From Gymnothorax reevesii (lineage: Eukaryota > Chordata > Actinopteri > Anguilliformes > Muraenidae), in the NCBI GenBank assembly GCA_029721435.1, contig CM056584.1, forward strand, positions 9,630,395-9,694,394: a DNA stretch of 64,000 nucleotides. Reading direction: 5' to 3'. Numbering within the stretch: the first letter of the stretch is position 1; each line of letters starts with the position of its first letter. This document shows, one piece after another, positions 23,273 through 35,484 of this stretch. A program made the translations under genes and the position numbers. The notes under the pieces are model-generated. The model saw only the letters and a program-made list of their open reading frames with translations, was not told the DNA's origin and made no database searches.

Positions 23273-26198
23273 GTGTCCTCTATGATGGGAGTATGGGATC
23301 AGATGGCATTTCAGCTTAACCCTGCTTGTGTAAAATGGAAATTGAGTGACGTTAATGTTTGAATACTAATGCTAACATGCTAATGCTAGCAATCTAATGT
23401 GAGTGCTAATATCTGGTCATTTTCATACTGTACGTGTCCTCTATGATGGGAGTATGGGATCAGATGGCATTTCAGCTTAACCCTGCTTGTGTAAAATAGA
23501 AATTGAGTGACGTTAATGTTTGAATGCTAATGCTAACATGCTAATGCTAGCGATCTAATGTGAGTGCTAATATCTGTTCATTTTCATACTGTAAGTGTCC
23601 TCTATGATGTTAGTATGATATCAGATGGCATTTCTCCTTCACTCTTCTTGTATTATAAGCAAATTGGGTAATGTTAATGTTTCAATGCTAATGCTAACAT
23701 GCTGATGCTAACATACTAATGCTAGCAATCTAATGTGAGTGCTAATAACTGGTCATTTTCATACTGTACATGTCTTCTATGATGGGAGTATGGGATCAGA
23801 TGGCATTTCAGCTTAACCCTGCTTGTGTAAAATGGAAATTGAGTGTCGTTAATGTTTGAATGCTAATGCTAACATGCTAATGCTAGCGATCTAATGTGAG
23901 TGCTGATATCTGGTCATTTTCATACTGTAGGTGTCCTCTATGATGTTAATAGGAGATCAGATGGCATTTCAGCTTAACCCTTCTTGTATAATAAAAAAAT
24001 TGAGTAATGTTAATGTTTAAATGCTAATGCTAACATGCTAATGCTAAAGATCTAATGTCAGTTCTAATATCTGGTCATTTCCATACTCTACCTGTCCTCT
24101 ATGATGTTAATAGGAGATCAGATGGCATTTCAGCTTAACCCTTCTTGTGTAAAATGGAAATTGAGTGACGTTAATGTTTGAATGCTAATGCTAACATGCT
24201 AATGCTAGCGATCTAATGTGAGTGCTAAAACCTGGTCATTTTCATACTGTACATGTCTTCTATGATGGGAGTATGGGATCAGATGGCATTTCAGCTTAAC
24301 CCTGCTTGTTTAAAATGGAAATTGAGTGTCGTTAATGTTTGAATGCTAATGCTAACATGCTAATGCTAGCGATCTAATGTGAGTGCTAATATCTGGTCAT
24401 TTTCATACTGTACGTATCCTCTATGATGTTAATAGGAGATCAGATGGCATTTCAGCTTAACCCTTCTTGTATCATAAAAAAATTGAGTAATGTTAATGTT
24501 TAAATGCTAATGCTAACATGCTAATGCTAGAGATCTAATGTCAGTTCTAATATCTGGTCATTTCCATACTCTACCTGTCCTCAATGATGTTAATAGGAGA
24601 TCAGATGGCATTTCAGCTTAACCCTTCTTGTGTTAAATGGAAATTGAGTGACATTAATGTTTTAATACTAATGCTAACATACTAATGCTAGCGATCTAAT
24701 GTGAGTGCTAATATCTGGTCATTTTCATACTGTAAGTGTCCTCTATGATGTTAGTATGATATCAGATGGCATTTCTCCTTCACTCTTCTTGTATTATAAG
24801 CAAATTGGGTAATGTTAATGTTTCAATGCTAATGCTAACATGCTGATGCTAACATACTAATGCTAGCAATCTAATGTGAGTGCTAATAACTGGTCATTTT
24901 CATACTGTACATGTCTTCTATGATTGGAGTATGGGATCAGATGGCATTTCAGCTTAACCCTGCTTGTGTAAAATGGAAATTGAGTGTCGTTAATGTTTGA
25001 ATGCTAATGCTAACATGCCAATGCTAGCGATCTAATGTGAGTGCTAATATCTGGTCATTTTCATACTGTAGGTGTCCTCTATGATGTCAATAGGAGATCA
25101 GATGGCATTTCAGCTTAACCCTTCTTGTATAATAAAAAAATTGAGTAATGTTAATGTTTAAATGCTAATGCTAACATGCTAATGCTAAAGATCTAATGTC
25201 AGTTCTAATATCTGGTCATTTCCATACTCTACCTGTCCTCTATGATGTTAATAGGAGATCAGATGGCATTTCAGCTTAACCCTTCTTGTGTAAAATGGAA
25301 ATTGAGTGACGTTAATGTTTGAATGCTAATGCTAACATGCTAATGCTAGCGATCTAATGTGAGTGCTAAAACCTGGTCATTTTCATACTGTACATGTCTT
25401 CTATGATGGGAGTATGGGATCAGATGGCATTTCAGCTTAACCCTGCTTGTTTAAAATGGAAATTGAGTGTCGTTAATGTTTGAATGCTAATGCTAACATG
25501 CTAATGCTAGCGATCTAATGTGAGTGCTAATATCTGGTCATTTTCATACTGTACGTGTCCTCTATGATGTTAATAGGAGATCAGATGGCATTTCAGCTTA
25601 ACCCTTCTTGTATCATAAAAAAATTGAGTAATGTTAATGTTTAAATGCTAATGCTAACATGCTAATGCTAGAGATCTAATGTCAGTTCTAATATCTGGTC
25701 ATTTCCATACTCTACCTGTCCTCAATGATGTTAATAGGAGATCAGATGGCATTTCAGCTTAACCCTTCTTGTGTAAAATGGAAATTGAGTGACATTAATG
25801 TTTTAATACTAATGCTAACATACTAATGCTAGCGATCTAATGTGAGTGCTAATATCTGGTCATTTTCATACGGTAAGTGTCCTCTATGATGGGAGTATGG
25901 GATCAGATGGCATTTCAGCTGAACCCTTCTTGTGTAAAATGGAAATTGAGTGATGTTAATGTTTAAATGCTAATGCTGACATGCTAATGCTAGCGATCTA
26001 ATGTGAGTGCTAATATCTGGTCATTTTCATACTGTACGTGTCCTCTATGATGTTAATAGGAGATCAGATGGCATTTCAGCTAAACCCTTCTTGTATCATA
26101 AAAAAATTGAGTAATGTTAATGTATAAATGCTAATGCTAACATGCTAATGCTAAAGATCTAATATCAGTTCTAATATCTGGTCATTTCCATACTCTAC
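23273..26198. repeat. Cassette P3 (18 units, 2,926 bp)
   Basis: Second member of the 3,248-bp duplication. It lacks the leading CTTCTTTTGT unit and starts at the AATACTAATG unit. The internal 7-unit duplication is present (TATCAG at 23619 and about 24760). Confidence 0.88.
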
Positions 26199-26520
26199 CT
26201 GTCCTCAATGATGTTAATAGGAGATCAGATGGCATTTCAGCTTTACCCTTCTTGTATAATAAAAAAATTGAGTAATGTTAATGTTTAAATGCTAAAGCTA
26301 ACATGCTTATGCTAGCGATCTAATGTGAGTTCTAATATCTGGTCATTTTCATACTGTACGTGTCCTCTATGATGTTAATCGGAGATCAGATGGCATTTCA
26401 GCTTCACCCTTCTTGTGTAAAATGGAAATTGAGTGACATTAATGTTTTAATACTAATGTTAACATGCTAATGCTAGCGATCTAATGTGAGTTCTAATATC
26501 TGGTCATTTTCATACTGTAC
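26199..26520. repeat. Q4, truncated cassette (2 units)
   Basis: Same as Q3, including CTAATGTTAACATG near 26454. It is followed directly by the GACATTAATG/GCTAGCATGC unit of S5. Confidence 0.86.
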
Positions 26521-27674
26521 GTGTCCTCTATGATGGGAGTATGGGATCAGATGGCATTTCAGCTTAACCCTGCTTGTGTAAAATGGAAATTGAGTGACAT
26601 TAATGTTTTAATACTAATGCTAGCATGCTAATGCTAGCGATCTAATGTGGGTGCTAATATCTGGTCATTTTCATACTGTACGTGTCCTCTATGATGGGAG
26701 TATGGGATCAGATGGCATTTCAGCTTAACCCTGCTTGTGTAAAATGGAAATTGAGTGACGTTAATGTTTGAATACTAATGCTAACATGCTAATGCTAGCA
26801 ATCTAATGTGAGTGCTAATATCTGGTCATTTTTATACTGTACGTGTCCTCTATGATGGGAGTATGGGATCAGATGGCATTTCAGCTTAACCCTGCTTGTG
26901 TAAAATAGAAATTAAGTGATGTTAATGTCTGAATGCTAATGCTAACATGCTAATGCTAGCGATCTAATGTGAGTTCTAATATCTGGTCATTTTCATACTG
27001 TAAGTGTCCTTTATGATGTTAGTATGAGATCAGATGGCATTTCTCCCTCACCCTTCTTGTATTATGAGCAAATTGAGTAATGTTAATGTTTCAATGCTAA
27101 TGCTAACATGCTGATGCTAACATGCTAATGCTAGCGATCTAATGTGAGTGCTAATAGTTGGTCATTTCATACTGTACGTGTCCTCTATGATGTTAATTGG
27201 AGATCAGATGGCATTTCAGCTTAACCCTTCTTGTGTAATAAAAAAATTGAGTAATGTTAATGTTTAAATGCTAATGCTAACATGCTAATGCTAGCGATCT
27301 AATGTGAGTGCTAATATCTGGTCATTTTCATACTGTAAGTGTTCTCTATGATGTTAGTATGAGATCAGATGGCATTTCTCCTTCACCCTTCTTGTATTAT
27401 AAGCAAATTGAGTAATGTTAATGTTTCAATGCTAATGCTAACATGCTGATGCTAACATGCTAATGCTAGCAATCTAATGTGAGTGCTAATACCTGGTCAT
27501 TTTCATACTGTACATGTCTTCTATGATGGGAGTATGGGATCAGACGGCATTTCAGCTTAACCTTGCTTGTGTAAAATGGAAATTGAGTGACGATAATGTT
27601 TTAATGCTAATGCTAACATGCTAATGCTAGTGATCTAATGTGAGTGCTAATACGTGGTCATTTTCATACTGTAC
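26521..27674. repeat. Cassette S5 (7 units, one internal unit deleted)
   Basis: Matches S3 from its second unit, including the GGTCATTTCATACTG one-base loss and GTGTAATAAA. It lacks the CTATAATG/AATACAAATG unit that S3 has at 14965-15125. The surviving sequence joins in register near 27,290-27,335. Confidence 0.88.
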
Positions 27675-29298
27675 ATGTCTTCTATGATGGGAGTATGAGA
27701 TCAGATGGCTTTTCAGCTTAACCCTGCTTGTGTAAAATGGAAATTGAGTGACGTTAATGTTTGAATGCTAATGCTAACATGCTAATGCTAGCGATCTAAT
27801 GTGAGTTCTAATATCTGGTCATTTTCATACCATACGTGTCCTTTATGATGTTAATAGGAGATCAGATGGCATTTCAGCTTAACCCTGCTTGTGTACAATG
27901 GAAATTTAGTGACGTTAATGTTTGAATGCTAATGCTAACATGCTAATGCTAGCGATCTAATGTGAGTGCTAATATCTGGTCATTTTCATTCTACACGTGT
28001 CCTCTATGATGTTCATAGGAGATCAGATGGCATTTCAGCTTAACCCTTCTTGTTTAAAATGGAAATTGAGTTATGTTAATGTTTAAATGCTAATGCTAAC
28101 ATGCTAATGCTAGCGCTCTAATGTGAATGCTAATATGTGGTCATTTTTATACTGTACGTGTCCTCTATGATGTTAATAGGAGATCAGATGGCATTTCAGC
28201 TTAACCCTGCTTGTGTAAAATGGAAATTTAGTGACGTTAATGTTTGAATGCTAATGCTAACATGCTAATGCTAGCGATCTAATGTGAGTGCTAATATCTG
28301 GTCATTTTCATACTGTAAGTGTCCTCTATGATGTTAGTATGACATCAGATGGCATTTCTCCTTCACCCTTCTTGTATTATAAGCAAATTGAGTAATGTTA
28401 ATGTTTCAATGCTAATGCTAACATGCTGATGCTAACATGCTAATGCTAGCAATCTAATGTGAGTGCTAATACCTGGTCATTTTCATACTGTACATGTCTT
28501 CTATGATGGGAGTATGGGATCAGATGGCATTTCAGCTTAACCCTGCTTGTGTAAAATGGAATTTGAGTGACGTTAATATTTGAATGCTAATGCTAACATG
28601 CTAATGCTAGCGATCTAATGTGAGTGCTAATACCTGGTCATTTTCATACTGTACATGTCCTCTATGATGGGAGTATGAGATCAGATGGCTTTTCAGCTTA
28701 ACCCTGCTTGTGTAAAATGGAAATTTAATGACGTTCATGTTTGAATGCTAATGCTAACATGCTAATGCTAGCGATCTAATGTGATTGCTATTATCTGGTC
28801 ATTTTCATACTATACGTGTCCTCTATGATGTTAATAGGAGATCAGATGGCATTTCAGCTTAACCCTTCTTGTGTAAAATGGAAATTGAGTGATGTTAATG
28901 TTTAAATGCTAATGCTAACATGCTGATGCTAGCGCTCTAATGTGAGTGCTAATATCTGGTCATTTTCATACTGTACGTGTCCTCTATGATGGGAATATGG
29001 GATCAGATGGCATTTCAGCATAACCCTGTTTGTGTAAAATGGAAATTGAGAGACGTTAATGTTTAAATGCTAAAGCTAACATGCTAATGCTAGCGATCTA
29101 ATGTGAGTGCTAATATCTGGTCATTTTCATACTGTACGTGTCCTCTATGATGGGAGTATGGGATCAGATGGCATTTCAGCATAACCCTGTTTGTGTAAAA
29201 TGGAAATTGAGAGACGTTAATGTTTAAATGCTAAAGCTAACATGCTAATGCTAGCGATCTAATGTGGGTGCTAATATCTGGTCATTTTCATACTGTAC
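27675..29298. repeat. Cassette T4 (10 units, 1,624 bp)
   Basis: Partner of T2 at +12,213, equal in length and carrying the same GTATGACATCAG and TGGAATTTGAG marks. The only clear change noticed is CATGTCTTCT at its start. Confidence 0.88.
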
Positions 29299-30291
29299 GT
29301 GTCCTCTATGATGGGAGTATGGGATCAGATGGCATTTCAGCTTAACCCTGCTTGTGTAAAATGGAAATTGAGTGACGTTAATGTTTGAATACTAATGCTA
29401 ACATGCTAATGCTAGCAATCTAATGTGAGTGCTAATATCTGGTCATTTTCATACTGTACGTGTCCTCTATGATGGGAGTATGGGATCAGATGGCATTTCA
29501 GCTTAACCCTGCTTGTGTAAAATAGAAATTAAGTGATGTTAATGTTTGAATGCTAATGCTAACATGCTAATGCTAGCGATCTAATGTGAGTTCTAATATC
29601 TGGTCATTTTCATACTGTAAGTGTCCTTTATGATGTTAGTATGAGATCAGATGGCATTTCTCCTTCACCCTTCTTGTATTATGAGCAAATTGAGTAATGT
29701 TAATGTTTCAATGCTAATGCTAACATGCTGATGCTAACATGCTAATGCTAGCGATCTAATGTGAGTGCTAATAGTTGGTCATTTTCATACTGTACGTGTC
29801 CTCTATGATGTTAATTGGAGATCAGATGGCATTTCAGCTTAACCCTTCTTGTATAATAAAAAATTGAGTAATGTTAATGTTTAAATGCTAATGCTAACAT
29901 GCTAATGCTAGCGATCTAATGTGAGTTCTAATATCTGGTCATTTTCATACTATACGTGTCCTCTATAATGTTAATAGGAGATCAGATGGCATTTCAGCTT
30001 AACCCTTCTTGTGTAAAATGAAAATTGAGTGAAATTAATGTTTTAATACAAATGCTAACATGCTAATGCTAGCGATCTAATGTTAGTGCTAATATCTGGT
30101 CATTTTCATACTGTAAGTGTTCTCTATGATGTTAGTATGAGATCAGATGGCATTTCTCCTTCACCCTTCTTGTATTATAAGCAAATTGAGTAATGTTAAT
30201 GTTTCAATGCTAATGCTAACATGCTGATGCTAACATGCTAATGCTAGCAATCTAATGTGAGTGCTAATACCTGGTCATTTTCATACTGTAC
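29299..30291. repeat. Cassette S6 (6 units, 993 bp)
   Basis: Partner of S4 at +12,213, with the same short A-run near 29859 and the same TGAAATTAATG change. Confidence 0.87.
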
Positions 30292-32076
30292 ATGTCTTCT
30301 ATGATGGGAGTATGAGATCAGATGGCTTTTCAGCTTAACCCTGCTTGTGTAAAATGGAAATTGAGTGACGTTAATGTTTGAATGCTAATGCTAACATGCT
30401 AATGCTAGTGATCTAATGTGAGTGCTAATACCTGGTCATTTTCATACTGTACATGTCCTCTATGATGGGAATATGAGATCAGATGGCTTTTCAGCTTAAC
30501 CCTGCTTGTGTAAAATGGAAATTGAGTGACGTTAATGTTTGAATGCTAATGCTAACATGCTAATGCTAGCGATCTAATGTGAGTGCTAATATCTGGTCAT
30601 TTTCATACCATACGTGTCCTTTATGATGTTAATAGGAGATCAGATGGCATTTCAGCTTAACCCTGCTTGTGTACAATGGAAATTTAGTGACGTTAATGTT
30701 TGAATGCTAATGCTAACATGCTAATGCTAGCGGTCTAATGTGAGTGCTAATATCTGGTCATTTTCATTCTACACGTGTCCTCTATGATGTTCATAGGAGA
30801 TCAGATGGCATTTCAGCTTAACCCTTCTTGTTTAAAATGGAAATTGAGTTATGTTAATGTTTAAATGCTAATGCTAACATGCTAATGCTAGCGCTCTAAT
30901 GTGAATGCTAATATGTGGTCATTTTTATACTGTACGTGTCCTCTATGATGTTAATAGGAGATCAGATGGCATTTCAGCTTAACCCTGCTTGTGTAAAATG
31001 GAAATTTAGTGACGTTAATGTTTGAATGCTAATGCTAACATGCTAATGCTAGCGATCTAATGTGAGTGCTAATATCAGGTCATTTTCATACTGTAAGTGT
31101 CCTCTATGATGTTAGTATGAGATCAGATGGCATTTCTCCTTCACCCTTCTTGTATTATAAGCAAATTGAGTAATGTTAATGTTTCAATGCTAATGCTAAC
31201 ATGCTGATGCTAACATGTTAATGCTAGCAATCTAATGTGAGTGCTAATACCTGGTCATTTTCATACTGTACATGTCTTCTATGATGGGAGTATGGGATCA
31301 GATGGCATTTCAGCTTAACCCTGCTTGTGTAAAATGGAAATTGAGTGACGTTAATATTTGAATGCTAATGCTAACATGCTAATGCTAGCGATCTAATGTG
31401 AGTGCTAATACCTGGTCATTTTCATACTGTACATGTCCTCTATGATGGGAGTATGAGATCAGATGGCTTTTCAGCTTAACCCTGCTTGTGTAAAATGGAA
31501 ATTTAATGACGTTCATGTTTGAATGCTAATGCTAACATGCTAATGCTAGCGATCTAATGTGAGTGCTATTATCTGGTCATTTTCATACTATACGTGTCCT
31601 CTATGATGTTAATAGGAGATCAGATGGCATTTCAGCTTAACCCTTCTTGTGTAAAATGGAAATTGAGTGATGTTAATGTTTAAATGCTAATGCTAACATG
31701 CTGATGCTAGCGCTCTAATGTGAGTGCTAATATCTGGTCATTTTCATACTGTACGTGTCCTCTATGATGGGAATATGGGATCAGATGGCATTTCAGCATA
31801 ACCCTGTTTGTGTAAAATGGAAATTGAGAGACGTTAATGTTTAAATGCTAAAGCTAACATGCTAATGCTAGCGATCTAATGTGAGTGCTAATATCTGGTC
31901 ATTTTCATACTGTACGTGTCCTCTATGATGTTAATAGGAGATCAGATGGCATTTCAGCTTAACCCTTCTTGTATAATAAAAAAATTGAGTAATGTTAATG
32001 TTTAAATGCTAATGCTAACATGCTAATGCTAGCGATCTAATGTGAGTTCTAATATCTGGTCATTTTCATACTATAC
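30292..32076. repeat. Cassette T5 (11 units, 1,785 bp)
   Basis: Partner of T3. It shares GCTAGCGGTC, ATCAGGTCATT and AACATGTTAATG. The last A-rich unit has the normal GTGTCCTCT instead of T3's GTGTGCTCT. Confidence 0.88.
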
Positions 32077-35000
32077 GTGTCCTCTATGATGTTAATAGGA
32101 GATCAGATGGCATTTCAGCTTAACCCTTCTTTTGTAAAATGGAAATTGAGTGACATTAATGTTTTAATACTAATGCTAGCATGCTAATGCTAGCGATTTA
32201 ATGTGGGTGCTAATATCTGGTCATTTTCATACTGTACGTGTCCTCTATGATGGGAGTATGGGATCAGATGGCATTTCAGCTTAACCCTGCTTGTGTAAAA
32301 TGGAAATTGAGTGACGTTAATGTTTGAATACTAATGCTAACATGCTAATGCTAGCAATCTAATGTGAGTGCTAATATCTGGTCATTTTCATACTGTACGT
32401 GCCCTCTATGATGGGAGTATGGGATCAGATGGCATTTCAGCTTAACCCTGCTTGTGTAAAATAGAAATTGAGTGACGTTAATGTTTGAATGCTAATGCTA
32501 ACATGCTAATGCTAGCGATCTAATGTGAGTGCTAATATCTGTTCATTTTCATACTGTAAGTGTCCTCTATGATGTTAGTATGATATCAGATGGCATTTCT
32601 CCTTCACTCTTCTTGTATTATAAGCTAATTGGGTAATGTTAATGTTTCAATGCTAATGCTAACATGCTGATGCTAACATACTAATGCTAGCAATCTAATG
32701 TGAGTGCTAATAACTGGTCATTTTCATACTGTACATGTCTTCTATGATGGGAGTATGGGATCAGATGGCATTTCAGCTTAACCCTGCTTGTGTAAAATGG
32801 AAATTGAGTGTCGTTAATGTTTGAATGCTAATGCTAACATGCTAATGCTAGCGATCTAATGTGAGTGCTGATATCTGGTCATTTTCATACTGTAGGTGTC
32901 CTCTATGATGTTAATAGGAGATCAGATGGCATTTCAGCTTAACCCTTCTTGTATAATAAAAAATTGAGTAATGTTAATGTTTAAATGCTAATGCTAACAT
33001 GCTAATGCTAAAGATCTAATGTCAGTTCTAATATCTGGTCATTTCCATACTCTACCTGTCCTCTATGATGTTAATAGGAGATCAGATGGCATTTCAGCTT
33101 AACCCTTCTTGTGTAAAATGGAAATTGAGTGACGTTAATGTTTGAATGCTAATGCTAACATGCTAATGCTAGCGATCTAATGTGAGTGCTAAAACCTGGT
33201 CATTTTCATACTGTACATGTCTTCTATGATGGGAGTATGGGATCAGATGGCATTTCAGCTTAACCCTGCTTGTTTAAAATGGAAATTGAGTGTCGTTAAT
33301 GTTTGAATGCTAATGCTAACATGCTAATGCTAGCGATCTAATGTGAGTGCTAATATCTGGTCATTTTCATACTGTACGTATCCTCTATGATGTTAATAGG
33401 AGATCAGATGGCATTTCAGCTTAACCCTTCTTGTATCATAAAAAAATTGAGTAATGTTAATGTTTAAATGCTAATGCTAACATGCTAATGCTAGAGATCT
33501 AATGTCAGTTCTAATATCTGGTCATTTCCATACTCTACCTGTCCTCAATGATGTTAATAGGAGATCAGATGGCATTTCAGCTTAACCCTTCTTGTGTTAA
33601 ATGGAAATTGAGTGACATTAATGTTTTAATACTAATGCTAACATACTAATGCTAGCGATCTAATGTGAGTGCTAATATCTGGTCATTTTCATACTGTAAG
33701 TGTCCTCTATGATGTTAGTATGATATCAGATGGCATTTCTCCTTCACTCTTCTTGTATTATAAGCAAATTGGGTAATGTTAATGTTTCAATGCTAATGCT
33801 AACATGCTGATGCTAACATACTAATGCTAGCAATCTAATGTGAGTGCTAATAACTGGTCATTTTCATACTGTACATGTCTTCTATGATTGGAGTATGGGA
33901 TCAGATGGCATTTCAGCTTAACCCTGCTTGTGTAAAATGGAAATTGAGTGTCGTTAATGTTTGAATGCTAATGCTAACATGCTAATGCTAGCGATCTAAT
34001 GTGAGTGCTAATATCTGGTCATTTTCATACTGTAGGTGTCCTCTATGATGTCAATAGGAGATCAGATGGCATTTCAGCTTAACCCTTCTTGTATAATAAA
34101 AAAATTGAGTAATGTTAATGTTTAAATGCTAATGCTAACATGCTAATGCTAAAGATCTAATGTCAGTTCTAATATCTGGTCATTTCCATACTCTACCTGT
34201 CCTCTATGATGTTAATAGGAGATCAGATGGCATTTCAGCTTAACCCTTCTTGTGTAAAATGGAAATTGAGTGACGTTAATGTTTGAATGCTAATGCTAAC
34301 ATGCTAATGCTAGCGATCTAATGTGAGTGCTAAAACCTGGTCATTTTCATACTGTACATGTCTTCTATGATGGGAGTATGGGATCAGATGGCATTTCAGC
34401 TTAACCCTGCTTGTTTAAAATGGAAATTGAGTGTCGTTAATGTTTGAATGCTAATGCTAACATGCTAATGCTAGCGATCTAATGTGAGTGCTAATATCTG
34501 GTCATTTTCATACTGTACGTGTCCTCTATGATGTTAATAGGAGATCAGATGGCATTTCAGCTTAACCCTTCTTGTATCATAAAAAAATTGAGTAATGTTA
34601 ATGTTTAAATGCTAATGCTAACATGCTAATGCTAGAGATCTAATGTCAGTTCTAATATCTGGTCATTTCCATACTCTACCTGTCCTCAATGATGTTAATA
34701 GGAGATCAGATGGCATTTCAGCTTAACCCTTCTTGTGTAAAATGGAAATTGAGTGACATTAATGTTTTAATACTAATGCTAACATACTAATGCTAGCGAT
34801 CTAATGTGAGTGCTAATATCTGGTCATTTTCATACGGTAAGTGTCCTCTATGATGGGAGTATGGGATCAGATGGCATTTCAGCTGAACCCTTCTTGTGTA
34901 AAATGGAAATTGAGTGATGTTAATGTTTAAATGCTAATGCTGACATGCTAATGCTAGCGATCTAATGTGAGTGCTAATATCTGGTCATTTTCATACTGTA

Positions 35001-35162
35001 CGTGTCCTCTATGATGTTAATAGGAGATCAGATGGCATTTCAGCTAAACCCTTCTTGTATCATAAAAAAATTGAGTAATGTTAATGTATAAATGCTAATG
35101 CTAACATGCTAATGCTAGAGATCTAATATCAGTTCTAATATCTGGTCATTTCCATACTCTAC
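32077..35162. repeat. Cassette P4 (19 units, 3,086 bp)
   Basis: Partner of P2, one base shorter because the A-run near 32957 lost one A. It has the internal 7-unit duplication. GCTAGCGATTTAATG with GTGGGTG (about 32195) is shared with P2. Confidence 0.88.
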
Positions 35163-35484
35163 CTGTCCTCAATGATGTTAATAGGAGATCAGATGGCATT
35201 TCAGCTTTACCCTTCTTGTATAATAAAAAAATTGAGTAATGTTAATGTTTAAATGCTAAAGCTAACATGCTTATGCTAGCGATCTAATGTGAGTTCTAAT
35301 ATCTGGTCATTTTCATACTGTACGTGTCCTCTATGATGTTAATCGGAGATCAGATGGCATTTCAGCTTCACCCTTCTTGTGTAAAATGGAAATTGAGTGA
35401 CATTAATGTTTTAATACTAATGCTAACATGCTAATGCTAGCGATCTAATGTGAGTGCTTATATCTGGTCATTTTCATGCTGTAC
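35163..35484. repeat. Q5, truncated cassette (2 units)
   Basis: CAGCTTTACCC and TTAATCGG units only. Unlike Q3 and Q4, the second unit ends with GTGCTTATATC and CATGCTGTAC and leads into a full R cassette, so its last ~60 bases are of normal Q-to-R type. Confidence 0.85.

Larger units (their letters stand above)
23273..26520. repeat. 3,248-bp tandem duplication, copy 2
   Basis: Apparently exact copy of 20025-23272. At its right end the array passes into S5, the start of the second 9,126-bp copy. Confidence 0.92.
26521..35484. repeat. 9,126-bp segmental duplication, copy 2 (8,964 bp after a one-unit loss)
   Basis: Contains S5, T4, S6, T5, P4 and Q5 in the same order as copy 1. Differences noticed by eye are few: GCCCTC (about 32401), AAGCTAATTGGG (about 32624), one A lost (about 32957), ATGCTAATG instead of ATGCCAATG (about 33976), CTAGAGATCTAATATC (about 35116), CATGTCTTCT for CATGTCCTCT (about 27674), and one whole unit missing near 27,300. 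Identity fades in its last unit, near 35,420-35,460. Confidence 0.88.
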
